NCBI GenBank assembly: GCA_964462145.1
Contig: CAYWYB010000168.1
Coordinates: forward strand, 1 to 11,435
DNA from: GCA-2731375 sp964462145
GTDB taxonomy: Bacteria; Pseudomonadota; Alphaproteobacteria; GCA-2731375
Length of the DNA stretch: 11,435 nucleotides
Direction of reading: 5' to 3'
In this document: piece after piece, positions 1-6,317 of the stretch
How positions within the stretch are numbered: position 1 is the first letter of the stretch
Layout: the number at the start of each line of letters is the position of its first letter
The notes under the pieces: model-generated
What the model saw: the letters and a program-made list of their open reading frames with translations, nothing else
Database searches by the model: none
What the model was told of the DNA's origin: nothing
Position numbers and translations under genes: made by a program

Positions 1-753
1 CTCTGGCCGCAATATATGGCGGTGATCGGCTGCATATAGGCGGCTGTCGGTGGCCGCGTCCGTGTCCAAAACCCGGCCAACCAGGACCAATGCCGTGCGG
101 GTCAGCTTGGCGGCGCGAGTCTTTTCGCGAATATCGGCCAGGGTGCCGCGAATGATCTCCTGATCGGGCCAGCTGGCGCGGTAGACCAGGGCCACGGGAC
201 AGTCTTCGCCATAGTGAGGGATCAGATCGCGGCAGACCTGGCGCAGGTTCCGGGCCGAGAGATGAATTGCCAGAGTGGCGCCGGAGCGGCCAAGGCTGGC
301 CAGTTCCTCACCCGCCGGCATGGCGGAGCTTTTCATCGCCGTACGGGTCAGGATTATGGTCTGGCTGATATCCGGCAGGGTCAGCTCCAGCCCCAGGGCC
401 GCCGCCGAGGCGGCGAAGGCCGGCACGCCCGGCGTAATGGTGTAATCAATGTTCAAAGCCTTCAGGCGCTTGATCTGCTCGCCGATGGCGCCATACAGCG
501 ACGGGTCGCCTGAATGCACGCGGGCGACGTCGTGGCCTTGTTCATGCGCGGTCTTAATCTCCGCCATGATCTCGTCGAGATTAAGGGGCGCGGTATCGAT
601 CACCCTGGCATCGTTGGGCGCGAAGGCGACGACCTCCGCAGGCACCAAGGATCCGGCATAGAGGCAAACCGGGCAGGCAGCGATCAGATCGCGGCCGCGC
701 AGGGTGATCAGGTCCGGTGCACCGGGCCCCGCGCCAATGAAATGCACGGTCAT
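1..753 (-). CDS. cobM: Precorrin-4 C11-methyltransferase CobM, 3' end cut by the window edge
   Basis: This SAM-dependent enzyme methylates C11 of precorrin-4 to give precorrin-5. My own translation from the ATG at 753 gives 251 open codons down to base 1 with no stop. It opens MTVHFIGAGPGAPDLIT, the N-terminal loop of the tetrapyrrole methylase family, and carries HSGDPSLYGA at residues 80-89 and a TPGVPAFAASAAALG stretch near 107-121, both typical of CobM/CbiF. It reaches LYAADHRHILRP at 239-250, close to the usual C-terminus of a protein of about 250-260 residues, so probably only a few residues or just the stop is missing. The start has an AAGGA ribosome binding site 9 bases upstream, lying inside the end of cobJ, and only two bases separate the two genes. 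It is the last visible gene of the cbiX-cobH-cobL-cobI-cobJ-cobM block. CobM and anaerobic CbiF are hard to tell apart by sequence alone. Confidence 0.95.
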   Translation of the reverse strand, partial: MTVHFIGAGPGAPDLITLRGRDLIAACPVCLYAGSLVPAEVVAFAPNDARVIDTAPLNLDEIMAEIKTAHEQGHDVARVHSGDPSLYGAIGEQIKRLKALNIDYTITPGVPAFAASAAALGLELTLPDISQTIILTRTAMKSSAMPAGEELASLGRSGATLAIHLSARNLRQVCRDLIPHYGEDCPVALVYRASWPDQEIIRGTLADIREKTRAAKLTRTALVLVGRVLDTDAATDSRLYAADHRHILRPE

Positions 754-755
754 CT

Positions 756-2564
756 TTAGTTTTCCTTCGCGATAGGGGTTTTTTTGACGGCATAGCCGCG
801 CGGGGTATAGACCGACCAGCTGCCATCGCCGCGCAGCCGCGCCCGAGTCTCCGACGAGCCGATCATCACCAGGGTCAGCATATCCACGTCGTCCACCTGC
901 AGATCGACCAGGGGCAGCGCGGTAACCTGTTCCTCTGCCCGGCCCAGATTGCGGGCCAGGATCACTGGGGTATCCTCGGGCCGGTGGCGCAGCAACAGAT
1001 CCCGCGCCAGCACCAGCAGGTCGCGCCGCCGCTTGCTGACCGGATTATAAAAGGCGATGACGAAATCAGCCGACGCGGCGGCCACGATACGGCGCAGAAT
1101 AACCTCGCGCGGCGTGAGAAGATCGGAAAGCGAGATGGCGCAGAAATCATGTCCCAGGGGCGCACCTGCCCGCAAGGCGGCGGCCTGCATGGCCGAGATT
1201 CCAGGTAGCAGCTCCAGCGAGATACGGTCCCAGTGCGCCGGCGTATCGTCGCGGTCCAGCAGTTCATGCGCCAGGGCGCCCATGGCAAAGACCCCCGCAT
1301 CGCCCGACGAGACCAGCGCCACATTGCGTCCCGACGCCGCCAAATCGATGGCGGCGGCCACCCGCGCCTCTTCCTCGCCCAGTTGATAAGCGCGGCGATC
1401 CTTGTCCACGATCAGATCGGCGATCAGATCAAGATACAGGCCGTAACCGACAATTATATCCGCCTGCCGCAAGGCCGCCTCCGCCGCGCCGGTACGCCAA
1501 TCGGCCCGGCCCGGCCCGATGCCGACGATGGCCAGATGGCCCCGCGCCGCGCCCAGCATTGCCGGATCGATGATGTCATCAGCCCGCGCAATGGCACAGG
1601 TGGCGCGCCGGCTTTTACGTTTCTCCACCACCAGTTCACCGCCTCCGGTGCCAACCGCCGCCAAGGCCGCTGCCTCGGCCACGCCGCTGACGCCAACCTC
1701 GCGCTTCACCACTTCGGAGGGGTTGGCAAGGTTGCTTTCCTGGGCCTGAAGGGCGCCCAGGTCAAAGAACCGCGCCGGAATATCGAAATGCGCGGCGGCG
1801 GCATGAATGGCCGCCTCGTCGGTCTTTAGATCCAGCGAAAAAATACCGGCCAAGGATTGGGCGGGAAAATTTTCCCCTGTCAGGGTTTCGTCGATCAGGC
1901 CGATCAATTCCTCTGGGCTCGCGTCCCGTTCACAGCCAACGCCAAGCGCCAATGTCTGGCGGTGATAGACCAAGTGCCCCTCGTCGCCCGCCAAAGGCAC
2001 ATCCGAAACGGTTATGCGCAAGGCGCCGTCTTCGGCTTGCGGCAGGTCACTGGCGCGCAGCCAGGCGGCCTCGCCCGCGATCGTTACCGCCGCGCCGGCG
2101 CGCATTTCGGCAACAAAGGCCTTCATGTCCCCTGGATTGGCCAGACGCCAGCCTTGCGGCGGCTCGTCCAGGGCAACGGCGAAGACGGTATCGCTGGCCG
2201 TGGTGATGGCCGGCGCGGTGTCAAGAATTTCGCCCAGGCGCCGGGCCAGATCGTTGCCGCCATGATGGCCGCCCAATAGGGGCACCACCGCACTGCCGTC
2301 CTCGGCCACGGCCAGCACCGGGGCATCGTCATGCTTATTGCCCAGGCTCGGCGCCAGATGGCGGATGACGATGCCGGCGGCGCAAAGGGCAACCAGCGGC
2401 TCGCCACTGGCAAAGCAATTCCGCAAGGCGGCCGCTGCATCATCGAATGGCCGCACGTCAGCCGCCTGCACACGCTTGTCATAGCCGTGGATAACGCCGC
2501 CCAGTTCGGACTGCAAACGCCGCGCCGTGGCCAGGCCGGTTTCGCCCAAAATCAGATAATTCAT
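756..2564 (-). CDS. cobJ: Fusion protein: CbiG (cobalt-precorrin-5A hydrolase) + CobJ (precorrin-3B C17-methyltransferase)
   Basis: The protein has 602 residues in two parts. Residues 1 to about 325 look like a complete CbiG: an N-terminal domain with GGHHGGND at 98-105, a middle region, and a CobE/CbiG C-terminal domain with LALGVGCERDASPEEL at 205-220, KREVGVSGVAEAAAL at 287-301 and a KRKSRRATCAIA ending. Residues from about 343 to 600 are CobJ: LAIVGIGPGR at 344-353, the SAM-site SSGDAGVFAMG at 419-429, LPGISAMQAAAL at 453-464, a DFCAISLSDLLTPRE stretch at 473-487 and FYNP at 505-508. CobJ methylates C17 during ring contraction. CbiG opens the delta-lactone of cobalt-precorrin-5A and releases acetaldehyde in the anaerobic pathway. 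The ATG overlaps the cobI stop as ATGA, with a GGAG ribosome binding site 8 bases upstream. CbiG-CobJ fusions are known in related bacteria. The full N-terminal CbiG domain is the odd part, because many aerobic producers keep only the CobE-like C-terminal domain. Confidence 0.95.
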   Translation of the reverse strand: MNYLILGETGLATARRLQSELGGVIHGYDKRVQAADVRPFDDAAAALRNCFASGEPLVALCAAGIVIRHLAPSLGNKHDDAPVLAVAEDGSAVVPLLGGHHGGNDLARRLGEILDTAPAITTASDTVFAVALDEPPQGWRLANPGDMKAFVAEMRAGAAVTIAGEAAWLRASDLPQAEDGALRITVSDVPLAGDEGHLVYHRQTLALGVGCERDASPEELIGLIDETLTGENFPAQSLAGIFSLDLKTDEAAIHAAAAHFDIPARFFDLGALQAQESNLANPSEVVKREVGVSGVAEAAALAAVGTGGGELVVEKRKSRRATCAIARADDIIDPAMLGAARGHLAIVGIGPGRADWRTGAAEAALRQADIIVGYGLYLDLIADLIVDKDRRAYQLGEEEARVAAAIDLAASGRNVALVSSGDAGVFAMGALAHELLDRDDTPAHWDRISLELLPGISAMQAAALRAGAPLGHDFCAISLSDLLTPREVILRRIVAAASADFVIAFYNPVSKRRRDLLVLARDLLLRHRPEDTPVILARNLGRAEEQVTALPLVDLQVDDVDMLTLVMIGSSETRARLRGDGSWSVYTPRGYAVKKTPIAKEN

Positions 2565-3277
2565 AGGCCTACTCCAGACTTGCGCACCAGGATCATGGCG
2601 AAATAGGGAACCTCTTCCGGATTGATATCTGAAAGCGCCATCACCTGCTGGTCCGGCATGCTGGCATGCGCCACATAATGGGCCCGGTGCAACAGATTCA
2701 AATCCCGCAGCACATCGAAAACCTTTGGCGCATGGCGGCCCAGCTTGATGATCGCCGCCGCGTCCGTGCGCAAAAGCCGCTCGCGCAGATCGTCTTTCGC
2801 CATCGGCGCGGGCAAGATACTCAAGACTTCATTGCGCGCTGCCAAGGGTGTCAGCGAGGCACCGGCACAGGCCATCAGGGACGAAATGCCAGGCACCACC
2901 TGGACCGGGAACTCATCGGTCAAACGATTGAACAGATACATAAAGCTACCATAGAAAAACGGATCGCCTTCGCACAATACGGCGACATCCTCGCCACCGC
3001 GCAGCACGGCGGCGATTTCCTCCGCGCCCCTGTCATAAGCGCCACGGTCGGGAAAACGTTTTGGATCAAGCGGCATGCGGATGATGATCTCGCGGCGGCC
3101 TCCGGGCAGATGCGGCGCGGCGATGCGCCGGGCCAGGCTGTCGCCGACCTCGGGCGCCGGATAAGCAAACACCGGCGCGGTCTGCAGTATCTTGTGCGCT
3201 TTCAGGGTGATTAAGTCTGGGTCGCCGGGGCCGACACCGATACCGTAGAGCGTCCCGTTCATGACTGTGCTGGTCAT
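2561..3277 (-). CDS. cobI: Precorrin-2 C20-methyltransferase CobI
   Basis: The product has 238 residues, normal for CobI/CbiL. It transfers a methyl group from SAM to C20 of precorrin-2 to form precorrin-3A, the first committed step of the corrin branch. Family motifs are clear: GIGVGPGDPDLIT at residues 12-24, CEGDPFFYGSF at 102-112 and VVPGISSLMACAGA at 127-140. The chosen ATG overlaps the cobL stop as ATGA and has a GGGGTG sequence 7 bases upstream. The in-frame Met6, which directly precedes the conserved NGTLYGIGVGPG segment, is a possible alternative start. At its 3' end the stop overlaps the cobJ ATG, so translation of cobL, cobI and cobJ is probably coupled. Sequence alone does not tell whether the preferred substrate is metal-free precorrin-2 (CobI) or cobalt-precorrin-2 (CbiL). 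Confidence 0.95.
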   Translation of the reverse strand: MTSTVMNGTLYGIGVGPGDPDLITLKAHKILQTAPVFAYPAPEVGDSLARRIAAPHLPGGRREIIIRMPLDPKRFPDRGAYDRGAEEIAAVLRGGEDVAVLCEGDPFFYGSFMYLFNRLTDEFPVQVVPGISSLMACAGASLTPLAARNEVLSILPAPMAKDDLRERLLRTDAAAIIKLGRHAPKVFDVLRDLNLLHRAHYVAHASMPDQQVMALSDINPEEVPYFAMILVRKSGVGL

Positions 3278-4476
3278 GATTTAACACCCCGATATTGCGT
3301 TACCGGGCGCATGGCGCGCCAGGCATGCAGATCGCCCATGGCGTCCAGGTGGGAGACCTCGATCCGCGTCATCCCGCCGCCTCTAACTCGCACAAACTCG
3401 AACAGTTCGGTCTCTCCTTCGATGGTCACCGCATTGGCGATCAGTCGCCCGCCCTTGGACAGGGCGCGCCAACAGGCACTCAAGATCTTGCGGTCGCTGA
3501 CCCCGCCGCCAATGAAAATGACATCCGGCCTGGCCAGGCCCTTCAGGGCGGCGGGGGCCGCGCCTTTGACGACGCTTAAATTCCGTACGCCGAGGTTTTC
3601 CCCATTGGCCTGGATATAGGCGGCGCGTCTCGGTTCTTGTTCGATGGCGATGGCCTGGGCCGTGGGTTCGGCGCGTAGAAATTCAATGGCGATGGAGCCC
3701 GCGCCCGCGCCCACATCCCACAGCAACTCGCCAGGCGCGGGCGCCAGGGCGGCCAGGGTAACGGCGCGCACATCGCGCTTGGTCAGCTGGCCATCGTGTT
3801 GAAACAGATCATCGGGTAGACCGGCGGGCCGCATCAGACGGGGCGCCTTTGGATCGGCGATACAATGAACCGCGATGGTATTCAGATCCGCCGTCTTACG
3901 CCGCCAGGTCTTGGCGCCCCCATCGTGGCGCTTCTCCCGCGGCCCACCCATATTATCGAACACGCTGATGGTGCTGTTGCCGTAGCCCGCCGCCCGCAGC
4001 GCCGCCGCGACCTGCTTTGGCGTATTGCCATCCTCGCTCAAAATCAAAATCCGCGCATTGGGCCGCAGGTGCCGGTTCAACCGGCCCAGAGGGCGGCCAT
4101 GCAGGGTCATGCAATCGACCTCGGCCAGCGGCCAGCCGAGACGGGCACAGGCTAGCGAGAAAGCTGAGATGTGCGGGATCACCCGGCAGCTTTCGGCACC
4201 AAATTCCCGGCACAAGGTGACGCCGATGCCGTAAGACATGGGATCGCCGGTGGCCAACACGCAGACCTGTTTGCCTTTGAAAGCCGCCAATTTGGCCACC
4301 GTCGCATGCAAAGCGCTGTCCCAGGTCAGGCGCGGCCTTTGATCATCCCCCAGCATGGCCAGGTGCCTCTTACCGCCGACCAAGACCTCGGCCCCGTCAA
4401 TGGCGGCGCGGGCGGCTTCGCCAAGGCCGGCGAGGCCGTCTTCGCCGATGCCCACGATGGAAAGCCATTTCTTCAT
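3274..4476 (-). CDS. cobL: Precorrin-6B C5,15-methyltransferase (decarboxylating) CobL, a CbiE-CbiT fusion
   Basis: The 400-residue product has two domains, as CobL usually does. Residues 1 to about 205 form a CbiE-like tetrapyrrole methylase, with LSIVGIGEDG at 5-14, LATGDPMSYGIG at 74-85 and PHISAFSLACARLGWP at 101-116. Residues from about 225 to 400 form a CbiT-like Rossmann methyltransferase, with the SAM-binding LLWDVGAGAGSIAIEFLR at 251-268 and FIGGGVSD at 321-328. The enzyme methylates C5 and C15 of precorrin-6B and decarboxylates the C12 acetate chain, giving precorrin-8. The ATG overlaps the cobH stop as ATGA, with an AAGGA ribosome binding site 7 bases upstream, and its own stop overlaps the cobI start in the same way. 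Both domains look intact. Confidence 0.96.
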   Translation of the reverse strand: MKKWLSIVGIGEDGLAGLGEAARAAIDGAEVLVGGKRHLAMLGDDQRPRLTWDSALHATVAKLAAFKGKQVCVLATGDPMSYGIGVTLCREFGAESCRVIPHISAFSLACARLGWPLAEVDCMTLHGRPLGRLNRHLRPNARILILSEDGNTPKQVAAALRAAGYGNSTISVFDNMGGPREKRHDGGAKTWRRKTADLNTIAVHCIADPKAPRLMRPAGLPDDLFQHDGQLTKRDVRAVTLAALAPAPGELLWDVGAGAGSIAIEFLRAEPTAQAIAIEQEPRRAAYIQANGENLGVRNLSVVKGAAPAALKGLARPDVIFIGGGVSDRKILSACWRALSKGGRLIANAVTIEGETELFEFVRVRGGGMTRIEVSHLDAMGDLHAWRAMRPVTQYRGVKS

Positions 4477-5126
4477 GCCGGATTCCTTGCCGGTATGCGG
4501 GCCAATGCGTTGACGGCGGCGGCGGCGATGGCGCTGCCGCCCCGGCGTCCGCGCAGGGTCAGATATGGGATGTCGCCGGCGCCATCAATCAGGGCCTGTT
4601 TCGATTCCGCCGCGCCGACAAAGCCAACGGGAAAGCCCAGTATGACCGCGGGCTTCGGCGCGCCGTCCGCCAGCATCTCCAACAATCGGAACAACGCTGT
4701 CGGCGCATTGCCGATGCAAACAACAGCGCCCGCCATATCCTCGCGCCATTTCTCCACTGCGACCGCGGAACGGGTATCGCCGCGCGCCTTGGCGGCTTTT
4801 TCCACGCCGAAGGTATTCAGGGTGCAGATAATCTGGTTTCCCGCCGGCAGCACCCGGTCGATGATGCCATGGCGCACCATCATGACATCCACCAAAATTG
4901 GCGCACCCCGGCGTAGCGCCGCGCTTCCCAGGCCCACGGGATCGCCGCCCCAGGCCAGATCGGTGGGCAGGTCGGTCATGCCGCAGGCATGGATCAGGCG
5001 CACCGCGACATCGTGCAGGCTTTCCGGCAGGGGAGAGAAATCCGCCTCGTCCCGCACGATGGCGAATGACCTGTCGTAGATCGCCTGGGGGTCGCGTAGA
5101 TAATCGTATGTGGCGCCGTCGCCCAT
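4473..5126 (-). CDS. cobH: Precorrin-8 methylmutase CobH (CbiC family)
   Basis: This 217-residue protein matches the family length. It moves the C11 methyl group of precorrin-8 to C12, forming hydrogenobyrinic acid (cobyrinic acid when cobalt is already present). It begins near YDYLRDPQAIYDRSFAIVR, which closely resembles CobH. The catalytic histidine lies in RLIHACGM (His46). NAPTALFRLLEML and GFPVGFVGAAESK, followed by RGRRGGSAIAAAAVNALAR, are family signatures. The segment around Asp80 reads VDVMMVRHGI. The aerobic CobH as I remember it has CDAEMV here, and the form seen looks more like CbiC. That comparison is from memory. An AGGG ribosome binding site sits 5 bases upstream of the ATG, and the cbiX stop is 7 bases further upstream. 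The stop overlaps the cobL ATG. Confidence 0.95.
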   Translation of the reverse strand: MGDGATYDYLRDPQAIYDRSFAIVRDEADFSPLPESLHDVAVRLIHACGMTDLPTDLAWGGDPVGLGSAALRRGAPILVDVMMVRHGIIDRVLPAGNQIICTLNTFGVEKAAKARGDTRSAVAVEKWREDMAGAVVCIGNAPTALFRLLEMLADGAPKPAVILGFPVGFVGAAESKQALIDGAGDIPYLTLRGRRGGSAIAAAAVNALARIPARNPA

Positions 5127-5133
5127 GGCCGCC

Positions 5134-6225
5134 CTATTTTTTCAACATGCTGCGCGGACCCAGGGGATGGTCCGCGTGCGGATAGGGATGATGGGCGTGA
5201 TCGTGCCCGTCGCCGTCGTCATGCGAGTGATCGTGGCCGTGATCATGCGAATGATCGTGCCCATGTTCATGACCGTGCTCATGACTGTGCTCATGCTCAT
5301 GGCCCTGATGCACGTGCGCGGTGGGGTCGAAATCCTCGTCCGAGATCTTGCCAGTACCGATGCCTTCCACGTGATGGTGATGGCTTTCCTGGGGCAGGCC
5401 GATCTCCGCCTCGAAACCGAGGACCTGTTCCCGGTATTTGCAATTCAGGCAGTTCATGTTGTTGGCGCCTTCCAGGGCCTCGTTGACCCGGTCGGCGAAG
5501 GCATCCAGCACCAGGGGGTGATCATTCAGATACGAGGCCTTGACGAATTCGATCTCCGGATGATCGGCCGCAACTACATCGGCGTAGTGGTAAATGCGCC
5601 GAACCAGAATGCCGGTGAACAAGAAATACGGAAAAACGATGATCCGCTTATAGCCCAGCTTGGCCGCGTGCCGCAGGCCCGGCTCCACCAAGGGGAAGGT
5701 AACGCCGGAATAGGCCACCTCGGCCCAACCAAAGCCGAGGCCTTCCCACAACAGGCGGCAGACTTTCGAGATATTGGAATTGGCATCCGGGTCGGAGGCA
5801 CCCCGGCCCACCACCACCAGCAGGGTTTCCTCCGGGCTGATGTGATCGCCGGCTTCCGCCATGGCTTCGCGCACCCGGTCGCCGGCGGCGCGGATCAGCT
5901 TCATATCCATGCCCAGGTCCCGGCCATAGGTAATGTCCAGCTCCGGGTGCTGGGCGCCATAGGTGTTAATCACGGACGGCAGGTCGTTCTTCACATGGCC
6001 GGCGGCGAACAGCATGCCGGGAATGGCGATAATGCGTTTGTTGCCCCGCTCGCGCAGGGCATCCAGGCGTTCGCGGATGATCGGCGTGGCGAATTCCAGA
6101 AAGCCGCTGTCCACGTCATACTGGGGCAGACGGGCCTTAATGCCGTCGGCGACGCTTTGAAATTCAGTAACGGCGTCCACATCTCGGCTGCCGTGACCAC
6201 AAACCATAATACCAATGTTCGTCAT
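5134..6225 (-). CDS. cbiX: CbiXL-type sirohydrochlorin cobaltochelatase with Fe-S motif and His-rich C-terminus
   Basis: The 363-residue protein starts MTNIGIMVCGHGSRD. CbiX inserts cobalt into sirohydrochlorin, the early metal step of the anaerobic B12 pathway. Two class II chelatase-like domains are visible. The first (about 1-125) keeps the expected histidines: His11 in CGHGSRD and His77 in FAAGHVKND. The second (about 133-252) aligns by layout, but has VVGRGASDPD (Arg141) where the first has GHGS, and FLFTGILVRR (201-210) without the second histidine, so it is probably structural. MNCLNC at 257-262 fits the MXCXXC motif that holds a 4Fe-4S centre in Bacillus megaterium CbiXL. Residues 304-353 contain 22 histidines. 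The ATG at 6225 is preferred over an upstream in-frame TTG at 6282 because homology starts there and GAGG lies 5 bases upstream. It is the first gene of the left-hand block and sits 7 bases before cobH. A cobalt-storage or delivery role is an alternative to catalysis. Confidence 0.93.
   Translation of the reverse strand: MTNIGIMVCGHGSRDVDAVTEFQSVADGIKARLPQYDVDSGFLEFATPIIRERLDALRERGNKRIIAIPGMLFAAGHVKNDLPSVINTYGAQHPELDITYGRDLGMDMKLIRAAGDRVREAMAEAGDHISPEETLLVVVGRGASDPDANSNISKVCRLLWEGLGFGWAEVAYSGVTFPLVEPGLRHAAKLGYKRIIVFPYFLFTGILVRRIYHYADVVAADHPEIEFVKASYLNDHPLVLDAFADRVNEALEGANNMNCLNCKYREQVLGFEAEIGLPQESHHHHVEGIGTGKISDEDFDPTAHVHQGHEHEHSHEHGHEHGHDHSHDHGHDHSHDDGDGHDHAHHPYPHADHPLGPRSMLKK
5167..5316 (-). 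repeat. His-codon repeat encoding the metal-binding tail of CbiX
   Basis: This in-gene, low-complexity tract is built from alternating His and Glu/Asp/Ser/Gly codons (HEHSHEHGHEHGHDHSHDHG is a sample), giving 22 histidines in 50 residues (304-353 of CbiX). On the plus strand it appears as degenerate repeats of cat/gtg/atc units with roughly 6- and 12-base spacing. A shorter HHHH run lies upstream at residues 282-285. Such tails bind Co2+, Ni2+ or Zn2+ in CbiX, CobW and HypB proteins. Repeat slippage may make its length vary between strains. Confidence 0.85.
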
Positions 6226-6317
6226 GATTGCCTCATCCACTTCCGGTACGCCACGCTTGCTCTCTGTCGGGTAATGCGGCAAACCTGCTGGCTTCGCGGC
6301 TTAGCACAGCGGTAAGC
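6226..6317. promoter_or_regulatory. Divergent intergenic region between cbiX and cobD, the only real gap in the window
   Basis: These 92 bases lie between the ATG of cbiX (minus) and the ATG of cobD (plus), so any local promoters for both genes should fall here or reach into the flanking coding sequence. I see no convincing sigma-70 -35/-10 pair on either strand. On the minus strand, bases 6293 to 6278 read AGCCAGCAGGTTTGCC, which matches 12 of 16 positions of the B12-box form AGCCAGGAGACCTGCC. The other conserved blocks of a cobalamin riboswitch are not found upstream of it. The region's role as a promoter is inferred from the gene arrangement. Confidence 0.4.
6231..6234 (-). promoter_or_regulatory. 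Ribosome binding site that fixes the cbiX start
   Basis: The minus strand reads GAGG here, 5 bases before the ATG at 6225. It supports that ATG over the TTG at 6282, which would add 19 residues (MPHYPTESKRGVPEVDEAI) with no family resemblance. Confidence 0.65.

Noticed and set aside
581..826. An 81-codon minus-strand frame across the cobJ/cobM junction
   Set aside because: It is out of frame with both genes, which are strongly supported at the protein level. The region starts cobM at 753.
4171..5079. A 302-codon plus-strand frame across cobL/cobH
   Set aside because: It is antisense to two well-supported genes, has no motifs and matches the shadow pattern of high-GC codon bias.
5167..5316. 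A CRISPR-like or satellite repeat
   Set aside because: The repetition lies within a coding frame and reflects His-x codons. There are no unique spacers or palindromic repeats.
5110..6315. A 401-codon open frame on the plus strand opposite cbiX, ending just before cobD
   Set aside because: It is the antisense of cbiX. Its Val/Met-rich start is only the reverse reading of the His-codon repeat, there is no family resemblance, and the minus-strand protein has clear chelatase and MXCXXC motifs.
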